Positions 1 through 13,149 of a stretch of 64,000 nt of DNA are shown here, in pieces. The stretch is from positions 3,100,001 to 3,164,000 of the forward strand of contig NC_016132.3 in the NCBI RefSeq assembly GCF_000005505.3, read 5' to 3'. This DNA comes from Brachypodium distachyon (Eukaryota; Streptophyta; Magnoliopsida; Poales; Poaceae). The notes beneath the pieces were generated by a model. It was given only the letters and a program-made list of their open reading frames with translations, searched no databases and was not told the DNA's origin. Position numbers and translations under genes: made by a program. Position 1 is the stretch's first letter. The number at the start of each line of letters is the position of its first letter.

Positions 1-2630
1 GCTTACTGTCCAGTAGGTGAAGAACCTTGGGCTGTTGTCTCCATACAGCTGAGGGCTTACCTGAACAGACACAAGGAACAGTGCAGAGAGTTAACACATG
101 CTCCCTCCATCCAGCACACATCAGTTTATGACTGCAACGCTCAATTCAAGTACTCAACAACCACGAGACAAGTACTATACTCCACTACAGAGTCAACTGT
201 GGCACACATTTCCACTGATCAGGATCACACAGTATATTGATCCATGGAATCTTCTTAATGAGCTCCGGCCAGTTCTTCTGAGTGAGCGAATACTATATAT
301 GCTACCAGGTCAACATGGATGCAACCACATGGAGAAGAGAAGGAATCCTACTACAAGTTGCCATTGACTGACAAGCATGCATGTTCTTAAGCTCTTCATT
401 TGAACTTAACAAAGATGTCCTGAAGCTCTTAAAAAAGGGTTGGGTTCTCAGCTTCTGACCATTGCAATATGACAAGCTAGCTAGCAGCCACATCTTTGAG
501 GTTTTGTGCCATCAAATATGTGTGCTTAATTGCCTGTCTGAGACATAATAAAAAAGAAAAAACACTACTAACTGGGATTTGTCAGGTTATCCTGCTTTGC
601 AGAATTGCAGTAATGTGAAAGACGATCAAGCAAGCAAGCAGCTGGCATTAAAGCAAAGGACGACCTGCAGAAGTCGATCGCTCTACTGCTAGCCTGCCAC
701 ATTTACTCGTGTTCACCAACCGCAGTAGAGCGAGGCAGCCAAGCCAGCCTGAAGAGCGCGTTCTGCTGCGAGTCAGGTTCTCATTATAGCTAGACGGATG
801 TGAAAGTGGCTACTGTCAATTCACTACTCCTTAACTTCTTTTCTCCTACCGCTAGCTTCTACTCGATCCTGCAGCATTGCAGGTACGCTGCCTGACCAAA
901 GATCTCGCAGTTAATCTCCATATATATCTTTGCACATTGACTTCCCAAACCGTTAAGCCAAACAGTATTTTTCGTGCACACGTAAGGAAGGAAGAAAATT
1001 AAGGGGAGGTTAATTGAGTAGTAGTAGGCGACGTATATACCTGCCAGCCTGCTTCGATGGTGTTGAGGTCGTTGCCGAAGGTGCCGGAGATGACCCAGAT
1101 CTGGGAGAGGCTGAACTCCGCGGCGGACGCCACTTTGGCCGGCCACACGTTCAGGCTCGCCTTGGCGCCGTAGAACTGATCCCCCGTCACGTACCCCACC
1201 GCGTGCTGCAGCAAATAACGTACAGTTTCAATCGTTAAATTAGCTACTCCTACTTACCCCTGTTAATGCCACTACGGACGTACTCACTGTTAGCGGCGAG
1301 CTAGCTATAGCTAGGATCAGCACTAATGGATCGCCATTACCGCCGCTCTACCCAGTTGCTGGCTTTGCTGCATGCCATTGTCGCCCCCCGGAGGCCCGGA
1401 CAGTGCCACAATCAATGCACTGTTTCGCCTACTGCACCAGCTGCCCTGTGCTTTGCTAGCCATATCCCCAGTACAATCAATGTATCCAGCTAGAGTGTAG
1501 TCGAATTACTACTCGATAAGATCAAGATCAGAGCAGGCATGCACGATTCTTGGTCGCGTAATATATGATCAAGCCACTGGGGGGGTTGCTAATCAGGAGT
1601 AGTAATAAGCTAATCGTTAATTACTACTAGTATCAATCAGCCTCCATTATATTAGATCGAGCAGAGCAGACACGAATGCATTCGGCCGGGTAAACTAATT
1701 AAGCTCGTCGCACGGTTCGGTCAGGCGGCATTGATGGCGGCGACGAGTTACTAGCAGGCAGCGAAGAAAAAAAAAAGGAAAAATAAAATCGCAGTATCTA
1801 CCTCGTGGCCGTCGTCGGTGGAGTCGCGGCGGACGACGTTGCGGGCGCGGGGCGGTTTCATCGCGAACCGCCGGAGGGAGCCGGTCGCCGCCGAGTGCCG
1901 CAGCAGGTCGCGCTCCGTCGTCCGCCGTATCGGCACCGTCCCGCCCGGGCACGGCTCGCCGCCGCCGTCGCTCCACGCCTGCGGGAACACGGTGTCGTCG
2001 TTCTTCGCCGCCGCGCCGCCGGTGATGTTTGGCCTGTACACGGGCTCATCCTGCAGAACGCAAAAAGAAGAAGAAACAATCAACACGTCTCGTTCCTTCA
2101 TTCAGAATCAAAATCACACGATGATACGCTGTAAAGTGCAGGATACTACGTACCTCGGGCTTTTGGCCTCTTAAGGTTGGATGGTCGAACGCCGGCTGCA
2201 GGTGCGCCGGCACGCAGTCGATGACGTCGCCGTCGGGGCTCTGCAGTAGTGCACGCGCGCGAACACGAAGCCAACAGTTAAAACTCGCTTTAATGTTGAG
2301 ACTTTGAGACCGGCCAAGCTAGCATCAATGGCGGCACCGCATGCAGAAGAAAGAAAGTGACAAACAAACAAACAAACTCACCTGAATGGTCTTGACGGCG
2401 GCCTTCTTGGTCCGGGCCATCCGGGCCACGATCCTCTGGTACGCCCTCAACTCATCCCCCGAACGGAACTCATGTGTCGTGCCGTTGCCCCCGCCGTTGC
2501 CCCCGCCGCTGCCGCCGCCATTGTCCGCCGACACCGACAACGAAGAAGAACAAGCCAGCAACAGCAGCAAGGGGACAAACCAGGAGAAAATGGTTGGTCT
2601 TGGCCTCCTCTTGCCGCCGCTAGACGCCAT
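1..2630 (-). CDS. Neprosin-domain (DUF239) secreted protein, 3' part cut off by window edge
   Basis: Five exons are visible on the minus strand: 2382-2630, 2154-2240, 1802-2050, 1041-1205 and the start of a fifth at 1-60 that runs off the window. They join in frame to 270 residues. The start ATG at 2630 is followed by a basic stretch and a leucine-rich signal peptide (about residues 13-35), then a Gly/Asn-rich spacer. Exons 1-2 look like the neprosin activation-peptide region (DUF4409; motif SPDGDVIDCV). Exons 3-5 enter the DUF239 domain (HAVGYVTGDQFYGA, SGTFGNDLNTIEAGWQVSP, YGDNSPRFFTYWT). The family includes the pitcher-plant glutamic prolyl endopeptidase neprosin; the Glu in IEAGW lies where a catalytic Glu is expected, which is inference. 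Substrate is unknown; a secreted or wall role is likely. About 130-150 C-terminal residues are missing. The intron 61-1040 is about 1 kb and carries no other gene. Confidence 0.9.
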
Positions 2631-5600
2631 TTCAGCGCGGGCGCGCGCGTGTGGGCTAGCTCCTTCTTCTTCTTCTTCTCCCCCCATTCCTTCTTTCTTG
2701 GATTTCTCTGATCAGCTTCGTCGTCGTCGTCTTCTGCTTCCTCTCTAGATCACCTGTTTGTACGCTTGCGCATCAGCACGCGTGCGTGCAGCGTGCTTGT
2801 CCTCTTCCTCCCCGTCCCGGCCCTGCCTCGACAGCAAGAAGCTACTAGCTTTGAGCCTGGCGAGAGGTCAAACAAACCTTGCCGTGCGGTGGTTGGGGGC
2901 AGTGGGGATGGAGCTGAGCTGGGGTTCAAATGGTGGGGGTGGATTTGATGAGTTCCCTTCCGACACTGGCGGGATCGCTATGTGTAATGTGTTGAGTGAG
3001 CTTCAGTACTTCAGTTTCAGTACTACTTCAGTTCAGCTATAGCTAGCTTAGCTCGTCGATCCATCGGCTGGGGGTTAACTGCAACCTATTAGCGGCACGA
3101 CCGCTTTTTCCCGAGGACACACACACACACACACCCACAGCGACAACCCCAACCCCCTTTACCCATGCCTTAGCCATGGCATCATGCCAGTTTTATAATG
3201 GACACTCCATGGTCTCTGTCCCCTTCTCCACATTCCCGGCCCTCTTCTCCACAAAAGAAAAAGGTAAGAGCTGGATTACTGTAATCCATCTCACAAGCAT
3301 CAGTGTGGTGCTGCTAGGTGCCTGCTGGAGGCCACTGCCGGTAACTGAACTTTGTTAGCAGTATCCTGCTCGAAAGGTGAGTGTGCAATGCAATTGTATT
3401 TTGCACCGAAGGAAGTGAAGTACGCGAGCACCCTGCACTCCTTCGTCCCTTCAATTCGCTTTTTTTAACTTTCTTCCAGCGCGCGAAGAGCGAAAGGCCT
3501 TTCTGGCTTTCTGCAGGGGCAGGGGAGGGTATGGTGGCCATGTGCGCCAGGGTGAAGGGGAATTTTCAAGCTCCAATCCCCCGCGCGCGTCAGTGAGTGG
3601 TGCCGTTCAGCCGGCCGGCCGGCCTGGTGCGCAATCATCAGATCAAAATAAAACACTCGCTTTCGATCTGCTTCTCCCCTGTGTTTCTGTTTGCCATGAT
3701 AAAAAACGATTCCTTGTTGCTTCCTCTTGGAGCGGGCAGAGCATGTAGGCGTAGGGCAGGGGGCGGCCATGGCCATTGCCCATTGCTTTGACAGACAGCA
3801 GCTGCATGCATGCATGTGGATTGTTTTTATATCTTGAGTTTTTTTCCTTCAATTTTACTACTCCAATGTTTGTGTATAGGCGAAAGATTGGGTTTTGGCG
3901 ACTCGGCAACGTTATTCTGTGTAGCCCCACCAGCTTATATATGGCCAGTGGCCCAGTGCCTGTGGCTAGTCGGTGGTGGCGGAGAAGGATGGTGAGCAAC
4001 ATGAGATATGGAAGGAGACTGAAAGGAGAAGCAGTGAAGCAGTGAATGGTCGCGGTACACTTGTTAATTTCCATAAAACTTCCATATGGTCTCCACATGG
4101 TAGCTGTCCAATGTCCAAGTACTCCATAGCTTCTCTTCGATCCTTTTCCTTAACAGATGCAACCACGCCATTATGGCATTGCAAGCAATGCAATTGCGAC
4201 CTGCACAAGCAATGTCCATTCACCTTCATGGGGGCACGCCCATGCGATCGATGGCAGCCTCCACAAGCATTTGATCTTCTCCCCCTCTGCCCAGCTGCTA
4301 GCTGTTAATTTGTTGACTATACTGTTCCCAGTACCGCCATGATCATTGCTCTCCATACCGCCCAACCAAAGAGTACCATTGACACATTGAATTTGCACTG
4401 CCAGAGGAGGAAGAGACAGGTAGCATGAATGGGGCGGGTCCCAAGCAATGGCAAGAAGAGCACCTTAAATGGTCAGGTATGCCTTAATTTCTTGAGCAAT
4501 ACTCTCCTCTCCCCCACACTGTGCTCTGCCTCTGCTAGCTGCAACATGCAAGCATCTTAAACATTTGGCTTCTCTCTTCACAGTTTCACGCCTATCAGGT
4601 CCACATACAACACACAGTGCTCAGGTTCATAAAAAGGGGGGAAGGATCAGGTCCACATCAGTGATGAGCCACACTGGCTGCTGCTGCTTCTGCTTTTGCA
4701 AAGGGTGTGGTGTGGGGGAAAGAGTAAGATAGTACTAGTAGGCTTTCAAAAAAGAAGAGTGAGATAGTGGAAGGGGTATAATCCCAGTGGGAGCTACTAG
4801 CAATTTGCTATTCCTGCTGCCAGTGTGGGGGATCACTATGCAGAATGGAGCAGTGGGTTGATTCTGCACAAGATAAAAATCATGGAAACCAATGGGGCTT
4901 GGGTTTTGGTGCCATGCACCAAGTATGGCTCGGCACACTTCTTTTCATGATCACAATGGCTGGCTGGCTTTGCTGGCTTGCTGGCAATGCACGCTTGTTC
5001 CCTTGACTACTGAACATTCTGATGCAGGCCACTAGCTTAGCAGGATTAACCTGCCGTGCGTCTTCTGACCAGCACTGGCCACTCTATCCTTACTATCATT
5101 CTGTGTTCATCTTTATGGATTCACTTTTTACCCCCATTGTGTCCACCTGCAGGATGATTTATGTGCTGCTCATAATTAACCATGAATGCATAATTCGGCA
5201 GATCGAAGGTGTAGGGATACATACATAAGCGGGCAACTAACTAACTTGCGCCCTCTTAACTTGCATCGATTAGCAAAGCACATGCGGCCACATTCTTTGG
5301 CACGAGATGGTGGGAGCCAGAGATAAGAGTACTGATACTATTAGCACTTGCCGAACCCCTTGATGATCGATCTGAACCTAGACAAGATAAACAAACAATA
5401 GGAGCGGCACTAATTAATTGTTTAGCAGAACGAGAAAACCGCTCGCCTCGAAGACTTATACTTGATGTCGGTGAAATCAATGCATGCCAAATCCAGTCAT
5501 TCTGTCCGACAGACAGACAAGTGAAGTTTTGAAATTCAAACGCGGGGAGCCGAGGAAGAAGGTCCAACGCATGCTGAATCGTCAGACAACAAGGCTGACG

Positions 5601-6243
5601 TGGCCCTGTAAATATACGCACGTTACTGAATACTCCTTGCCTACAGAATATATGACCAGCTCGTGCAGCTCTCCTTTGCCTGGTAGTACACAGAATAAAC
5701 AGCTGATACATGGCATGCCTTGATTCCTACAACCAGAGGCAACCTGCAGCTCCAATGGGTTCAGACCGATTCTGGAATTCTGGATCCAAAATCACCACAG
5801 CGCGCATGGGATAGCTATCTTGGATCGTCGAAAGAGACCGACAGAGAAACTATCGCCGGCCATCAGCATCACACATTCGTATCCATATCCATCTTTTCTC
5901 ATACACAATTTCTTCTGACAGCGTTCCACAAGTACTGTAGCGTCGTTACGAACCTCGGCTCGATCGATCGATCTCACTGTGATGTGAGAGCCAACCGTGC
6001 GAGCGCCGCACGTAGTGACACAGCTTAATTCTTTGTCGTCAGGAGTACGTTGAGGACCAGGAATATGTTCACCAGCACGACACAAGCAACATGCAGGACC
6101 AGGGGCCAGCCAAGCAAAGACAGAGACACAAGCATGGTCAATCGGTCATGCCCATGGAAGCAGTGTACGAGGAGTTTTTAGCTCTGGACACCTCACCATT
6201 TCTAAATAAAAAAGGGTTCTATTACTGCTAGTTAGTTCGTACT
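2631..6243. other. Intergenic region upstream of the neprosin gene
   Basis: No gene is supported here. It should hold the neprosin promoter and 5' UTR just right of 2630, including a TTC/TCT-rich stretch near 2668-2690. A short (AC)n microsatellite lies at about 3119-3135. Open frames up to about 150 codons exist on both strands but lack recognisable domains. Confidence 0.6.
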
Positions 6244-6370
6244 ATTTCCTCCGTTCAACAAAAGATGTTTCAATTTTGACTAAATTTGAATGCATCTATA
6301 CACTAAATCATGTCTAGATACATTCAAATTTTAACAAATTTGATACATCTTTCGTTGGACGGAGGGATTA
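6244..6370. mobile_element. Stowaway-like MITE, CCGTCCAAC-type ends
   Basis: The element is about 127 bp. Its left end reads TCCTCCGTTCAACAAAAGAT and its right end is the approximate reverse complement (ATCTTTCGTTGGACGGAGGGA), so it folds into a hairpin. The interior is AT-rich with the common internal motif of a six-base ATACAC/TAGATA type. The element at 35659-35780 belongs to the same family. No coding capacity. Confidence 0.8.
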
Positions 6371-6508
6371 CATCGGATGATTTGGATCCAGGGAACACCA
6401 TCATCTTCATCGGTGGGGGTGGGGTGTGGCATTTGATGGGCTATAGCTGCATCAATGGCCGCCGGTCGCCTCCAGGGTCCAGGCTTCAGCCACAGCACGT
6501 TTTTAAGG

Positions 6509-6727
6509 TACTTCCTCCGTCCCATAATGTAAGGCACGCACGCAACTTTAAATTCTCAAACTGATTAATTAAATAGTATGTTTTTTTTTTAAAAAAATAC
6601 ACCATTAGATTCGTTATCGAAAGACGGTTCTAATGATATAATTTTTAATTATTTAAATTATATTTAATTAGTTAAATTGTCGATCTTCAAATGTGTGCGT
6701 GTCTCATATAATGGGACGAAGGGAGTA
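6509..6727. mobile_element. Stowaway-like MITE, CCCATAAT-type ends
   Basis: The left end reads CTTCCTCCGTCCCATAATGT and the right end ATATAATGGGACGAAGGGAG, an imperfect terminal inverted repeat flanked by TA. The 219-bp length and AT-rich interior fit a non-autonomous Tc1/mariner-type element. No coding capacity. Confidence 0.8.
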
Positions 6728-7378
6728 CGTAAGAGTTAACTGATGTAAAAACAAAGGGAACAGACTGCCAAATCTCAAATGCGCATATATAGACCACATC
6801 ATCATAGTCTCATAGACCGACTAACAAGTTACTCAGAGTCTCAGAGGAGTGACCATGAGTATATATGTTTCCTTTTCACTGCCATACGCATGTCTGATGT
6901 CTTATGTTTCTGGTGGAATTGAAGCAGAATTCTCCAAAAGCAGTGCCCATTGGCAGCAGCAGCAGCAGCAGGCTTTGCTGAAGATCTATCAGATTGAACA
7001 CAAAGTCACAAACACATGCAGTTACGCAAACAGCAGGCTTCGTTTCAAGGTTATACTGGAGGACTGGTGGTGTCCAATTTACCATACAGCCCAGCCCATG
7101 GAAACAACCCGGCCCACACACAACATAATGTAACGGGGAGGATACAGGCCCAACAAGACTTAGAGCCCACAGGGCCCAGAACCCCACGAGAACGGAACGG
7201 GAATCGGCTCACAACTCACAGAGTCACAGGGGGGAAAAACAAGCTCTTCTCTCCGTTCTCGTTTCGCCGCCGGCTTCGGAGTTGTCCTCCTCCTCCCTCG
7301 GTTCCCTCCTCGAGAGAAGATGAGAAGGCGCTACTAGCTAGGGGCTGCTCGATTCCAATCAGGACCAGGGTTTAGGCG
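6728..7378. other. Intergenic region and 5' leader of the gene at 7379
   Basis: No separate gene is supported. A CAG microsatellite lies at about 6954-6970. The last 150 bases are pyrimidine-rich and CTCC-rich, as is common for a plant 5' UTR, and lead directly into the ATG at 7379. Confidence 0.5.
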
Positions 7379-9815
7379 ATGATGGCGTGGAGGCGACTGG
7401 CGAGCGACGCCGCGGCGGCGCACCTCCGGCGGGGCGCCTCCTCCTCCTCCTCCTCTTTCGCGCCCGCCCGCGGCTTCTCCGCCTCCTGCACCCCTTCCGC
7501 CGCCGCTAACCCTACTCGTGAGTCCCCTTGCTTCTAGTTTTGTTCGCCTTGTTTGTTTGATCGATTTGCTAGGTTGTGCCTCGCTGACGCCGCCTGGGTA
7601 CCAGTTCCTGGCAGGCACGCATTGCAGAGCGTTTGGTCCCGGTTTAGGAGTTCGAGCCCCGCGTTTCAAGCTCGGTTCCCAGCTCTGCTTTCGGCAAGGG
7701 TGCCTCCTGGAGTTCGTCCCAAGTTATCAGGTAAAAACTCTGGAGCTAGGATCATGTGCAGTTCGCTTGCCTTCAGTGTGCCCACACCGTCGCTCATGAT
7801 GAAAACAGTGGGATGTTCTCCTTCTATCTGTCCCAAATGCTTGGTGGAGTGTATTTTGTTGTTGGCCCGCAGTAGCAATTGACCGTCCAATGGGTCTAAT
7901 TGTTGTTTTAGGTCTGCTGAAGGGATTTGGGGCCGGTGGCACCGCGATTGCTGTGATGCTCTATCCGAGAAACGTTGCTTATGCTCAAGAAGGTACTAGT
8001 TTTTGGCCAGACACCAGGCACATTAAAAATGTTTTGGTTTTTTAATTTAGTGCTCCACAGGGAGAAAATGCTTACTGTATGATCTGTGTAAATTGGCTGT
8101 GTATAGGACTCCATTTAGTTATGTCAGTACGAGTCTTACAATCGTACTACATTTTTTTCCCTAAAAAAAGAAAGAATCTGCTTAATGTCGTAACATAGTC
8201 AGCCCTAAATACAAATAGCTGATTTCCTTTAACATCTGTAAATCTTTTCTTCTGTTGGAGCATAGAAGCAAAAGCCAAACGGTAGTCAGTTAGCCACCAT
8301 TGCTATCCTGATGCACTCCTTTGTGTGTGGAATTTTTTGTATCACAGAACAACTGGCAAGGCGCCCATCAAAAGATATCACTACACTCTCACCATATTCA
8401 AAACAGGTGCTTGCCAAATTGTGGAATTTGGTCAGGAAATTTCAGCTGCCGGTTGGCTTGATTCTTTTGATTGTGTATGGTTGGCGGAAACCAATAGTTC
8501 TCGTCATCAATACTTTGCTTCTTCTCTATTCTTCAAGGCCGGACCCCTATTCCATATACTTGTTTCTTCAGGAGGTTAGTTAAATGCTATTTATAGTTAA
8601 ACATATTCCTGATTAAAGTTTGATATTGCTCAATATGACATGGTTGTAGCATTGTTTCAGATTTAATTATGCTACTAAACATAACGAACTTACCAGGGGA
8701 TGTTCCGCATTTCTTTTTTCTGTTCCCTCATATAGCTTTAACTATTTCAGATTCATCAAGGGAAGGTGTGCCAAAATCCTGCATTATGGAAGGACGAGGT
8801 GATCGTCATGCTTGTTTTTTTATTGACAGAGAGATAATGTAGACCTGCATTCTACAATACATTTCACAGTAGTTCAATAAAATCACATTGTCTCTAGCTC
8901 ATACTCTTCGAAGTACTTTCTATGTGGCTGTGAGCCTGTGAACCTCCATTCACATTACTTTTTTGACTTCTGCACAAGTGCACAGTTAACATCACTCTGA
9001 AATAACCCCTAAGCTTGAAAAGTGAAGATCACACACCTTTTTGAAACCAGTTAGAAAGATGATCATGTTTCGACCGTCTATCTCAATACTCTATTGCTCT
9101 TATGCCAAACCAGATGTTTCTACCTTGGGTAAAGGCAGTTTGGACTTTGGAACATTTACCAAATGCTCGTGCTTGTAGGTTTCACGTTTTGGGCCACCCT
9201 GCCACTCTGTAGTGTAAATATTTGTGGTGGTGTGCTTAGTGTGTATATTATTACCCCTTCCATCTCCAAATATGAGACCAGATTTTCTACCCCCAGAGGG
9301 TGCTACCACCAGTAGATCCAGCGTGAGTTCGTGCATTGAGATTCACATATTTTGTGTCTCTAAACTAGTCAACACTATGTTCTCTGTGATGAACTAACCC
9401 ATATCTAGTTTGTTCCAGTCAATTTCCTGTCAATGCTATGCTTTGAGAATGAATTTATGATTAATTGAGATTCAAATCTAGACTGCAGTGACCATGTCCT
9501 AGACACCATAACACTGTAGATTTGTTTTTTTTAAGTTATGTAATGAGGGTAGCAGATCCCACCATCCTCATCAGTCATCACTATAACACATTAACACCCT
9601 CAGTAACTTTATTCAGTATGTGCTGTTTTTAGTTAAACCCTTGTTTGGTTTATCTGCAGTTTATGCAGACAAGAAAAGTTGATACTGAAGACTACAAGTT
9701 CTTTTCTATTGGAACAGTTGAACTAAAGGACAGAACAGAACTGCATGTAATTGGAATTCTGGGAAATTGGTGGATCTATCATGTGTCATATGCCAAGAGA
9801 GTGGAGCTGCTGTAG
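7379..9815 (+). CDS. Small membrane protein of unknown function, probably mitochondrial
   Basis: Five exons, 7379-7517, 7912-7992, 8348-8574, 8751-8798 and 9660-9815, join in frame to 216 residues ending KRVELL. I do not recognise the family. The N-terminus is rich in Ala, Arg and Ser with almost no acidic residues (MMAWRRLASDAAAAHLRRGA), a typical mitochondrial presequence. A short hydrophobic segment follows (about residues 51-65), and a stronger membrane hairpin is formed by QLPVGLILLIVYGW and KPIVLVINTLLLLY (about 105-135). The C-terminal 65 residues are soluble (motifs QTRKVDTEDYKFFSIGTVEL and GILGNWWIYHVSYAKRVE). Two in-frame ATGs open the gene; the first is used here. Intron 4 is 861 bp and contains nothing recognisable. 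Membrane orientation and function are unknown. Confidence 0.85.
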
Positions 9816-10831
9816 TATAATTTCTCATCCCAAAGACCGGATTGATTAACAGCATCTATGTAGGCTTTTTTTGCATTTGGTGAACTGTAACTCTGAATGT
9901 TCCATAGCACCACCTTTTCATGTAATGCTAAAACACTTTAACACAACAAGTTTGTTTGGAGATCTAGCTCTCTGGTCATCTATGGAATCTATTTGATGGA
10001 TGCATCGATTAATTTCTATTTGTTTGCAGTGAATTTCCATTGGCATCATGAAATTACATCAAATTGAAATGGAATTTCTCCATAGTTGCTTAGCCAACTC
10101 ATCTAAAAATGGACATGGCTCTGAATTTATTTGAGATATATAGGATCATTCTTTATTAAGTATGAGGGCCTCTTGTATTTTTTAATTTCGCACGCGAGGT
10201 CGGGAACTAGCATATTACTACTGGCGAAGAATAACCCAATTTCAAATTGCTTTTGCCTTTCTCCTTTCATCTGAATTGGAAGCATCTCATGCCATCTTTT
10301 TCCTTATCAACCTGGCTTTTCCTGTGCACCGTCCTTTGGCCAGAATCAGTACATCAGAATTTGCCCTTTTGTCCATTGCCTATACTTTGCAGATGCTGCT
10401 TCTTCAACTGATGGAGTAGAATCTGGGACTGCAGTATTAGTGGGTGAAAGAAACGGGAGTGAAATTCTCTTTGCCGTTTTGCTTTGCTTCATGAATCTTG
10501 ACTTTGCATTTCCAGGTACTCATCGGCTTCTCTAGCAGCAGTACGCAGGTGTAACATGTATGTTTCCTGGTGAGCTAACGCGATGATAAGGAATCAGGTA
10601 AAGTACCAAAATTAAAAGGTTGTTGGTTCATCTATGTAAAATGAATTTTGAGAAAGTGTAGGGGGGAAATAGCAGCAGGCTATGTTCATTTTCATCTTTT
10701 CTTCGGTATATTTTAAATAATTCTTGTTCTTGTCATCTATTTAAGGACCTGACCAACAGCCGAAATCTCATTGCCTTTCTTAGACATACTGGTCTGAAAA
10801 CCGAAACCTATTTCCACTTGTTTGCAGGGAC
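9816..10831. other. Spacer with probable 5' UTR exons of the stress-protein gene
   Basis: No coding region is supported. The ATG at 10832 lies four bases downstream of a good 3' splice site (TTTGCAG ending at 10827), so the next gene almost certainly has an intron in its 5' UTR. A possible non-coding leader exon lies at about 10516-10598, between TTTCCAG and a GTAAAG donor. Confidence 0.45.
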
Positions 10832-11921
10832 ATGGGGGGAAGGAATATCGGAGTTGCTGTGGACTTCTCCTCATGCAGCAAAGCAGCTCTACGTTGGGCA
10901 TCAACTAACATTATCAGGAACGGGGATCAACTCATACTTATCCATGTCAATAATTCCTACCAGAATGAACAAGGAGCAGTTCATCTCTGGGAGCAGAGTG
11001 GTTCACGTAAGTCCGTCCCTGACGACTCCTGTAGTTCGTGTCCTTTACTGTATCTCGTCTTGAAATCCGTAGGATAGGTAGAGTCAGTGCTGCCCATACT
11101 TCAGTTCTAGACTTGCTTCTGTTGCTTTGGAACTGATGAAGAAAGGCTGGATTTCAGTGTTGTTCATTATGCTACTATCTCAGATTACCTCACTTTTGAA
11201 TTAATAATTCTTCGGGATTTCAGCGCTCATCCCTCTGGTAGAGTTCTCAGATCCTCATGTCACCAAGACATATGGTCTGTCACCAGACAAGGAGACACTA
11301 GAAATCCTAGCTCATGTGGCAAATCAGAGAGGGGTACCAGTTTTCATCTTCCATTCACAAAATTTGCTGTAATTAATCCTTGATCAATTCTTCTGCTGGA
11401 GGCTGATCCTATCTGCCGATTGTTCTCTTCGAAATCACATGGCTTCAGGTCGAAGTCTTTGGAAAGATATTCTATGGTGACCCGACGAAGAAGCTGTGCG
11501 AGGCGGTTGACGTGGTTCCCCTTAGCTGCCTGGTTATCGGAAGCAGAGGTCTGAGCACACTGAAGAGGTACACATAATTTTATGGTTTTATAACTCTCAG
11601 CCCCATGATCATGTTCCGCATTTAGCAGAAGATTTTTCCTGCTAAACCATGGCAAGCCAAGACGCAATATATTGTTAACTTTCTTGCTGCGTGACTGATT
11701 TGCACGATGAACCATGAATCGTGCTGCTGTTGTGTAAATTATCTTGTCGTTTCCTTCCGCCTGAGATTTTGATGTTGTGATTGGCATATTTAGCTGATTG
11801 ACTTGACCCTATACGTGACCATTTGTTGTTTCCTCGCGGCAGGGCTCTGATGGGGAGCGTGAGCACCTACGTTGTGAACCACGCGACCTGCCCAGTCACC
11901 GTTGTGAAGGAGAACGCATAG
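10832..11921 (+). CDS. Universal stress protein A-like protein
   Basis: Four exons, 10832-11006, 11224-11333, 11449-11567 and 11843-11921, give a 160-residue protein, the usual length for a single-domain plant USP. It begins MGGRNIGVAVDFSSCSKAAL and contains the first USP strand and helix, then LILIHVNNSY. The C-terminal half holds the nucleotide-binding signature G-x2-G-x9-GS (GSRGLSTLKRALMGSVSTYV) followed by HATCPVTVVKENA. Family knowledge: proteins with this motif bind ATP and act in stress responses, often as dimers. Location is probably cytosolic because no targeting peptide is seen. The start is fixed by alignment to the family, because the first strand of the fold begins at residue 4. 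Confidence 0.93.
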
Positions 11922-13149
11922 CTGCAGCTTGCTACCAATGACGAAGATATCGGCCGTTTGCAAAATCTCAAAACCAGAAGGGATAAATAAGATAATACTG
12001 TCTTCAAGCAGTAGCTATAAGAACAAATACTACCTCCGTTCCATAAAGATTGGCACGGCTTTGAACTGAGTTAGTTCAAATCCGTGCCAACCTTTATGAC
12101 ACGGAGGGAGTAGTATATATGCGGTAGCATATAAGAGTCAATAATAGAGAGTATTCTGTGGAAACCAGTGAAAACCACACGAAAATCATGTGTAAAGGTT
12201 TAAATTTTTCTCAAAAAACACTTCAACTTCAAACTCAAATTCATTTGGGAGGTATGGAAAAAACAAATTGAGCAAGGAATAGTAGCAAACAGTCAATGCA
12301 GCTATTCATCGCTGAATCTGTCTTTTGCATATCTTCGAAACGAATGTGAGTTTGAACTTAAAAGATGTGTATGTGTGTGGAACATCACCCTCATAGAGTT
12401 TTCACGGTAACTTGGTTTCCACCGGATACTTTCTGTGGATAATATGACAATAAAGTGTGCTTGGCAGTTGGCATGCAATGTACTGACGTCCTTATGTATG
12501 TCGGAAAAAATGTGTCCTTCTGTAATCATGCACGTATTACCATCTGCTGAGTATTCTTGGTCTGGGACTGGGAGCGAGCATGCAGCCATTATAGCTGTTG
12601 TTTGGTTCGTCCTCCTCTCCCGTGGCCAACTTGCGATGCTTGGAACACTTGAAGAGAATTTCATAATCCAAGCTTGAGGACACAGGGAAACAAAAATTGG
12701 TGATCACTGATCTAGACCTATATCAAGATTTTAGTCGATGTGTAATTTTGAGCGCATTTGGGCGTGAAAATAGAAAGAATTGAAAAGGGGAAACATGTTG
12801 GGCTGCTCACGCTTGGACATTTTGATCAAGCCGCTGGATTAGTCAACAAGGGCAACAACAAGTTAACACAGAACCATGACAGAATTAGACAGGCGACACA
12901 AGGGCACAAGAAATATATGCTTCCGTAGTGTAGTCTGAACCACGGAGATTAATTAGAGACGAAAGTAAACCTAGTACTGATCATACGATCGCCTCGGCTG
13001 CGCATTTGCATCGGAGCATATCGATCGTGGACGAACAATATAGAAATATCTGTCTTGGTTTCCAAGCTTTAGATAAACGGTGGCTGTTCTTCGCGTGGGG
13101 AAGAACAACCGATCGATGGTGGATCGAAGAAGGCGTTCACGAGGCTCGA
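11922..13149. other. Intergenic region between convergent genes
   Basis: It contains 3' UTRs of the converging stress-protein and calmodulin-like genes and one MITE at 12029-12113. No other gene is supported. Confidence 0.6.
12029..12113. mobile_element. Short Stowaway-like MITE (85 bp)
   Basis: The ends are CCTCCGTTCCATAAAGATTG and its near reverse complement CAACCTTTATGACACGGAGG; the repeat arms extend almost to the centre (GGCACGG and CCGTGCC). TA flanks both sides. It lies within about 110 bp of the stop codon of the stress-protein gene and may be part of its 3' UTR. Confidence 0.82.
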
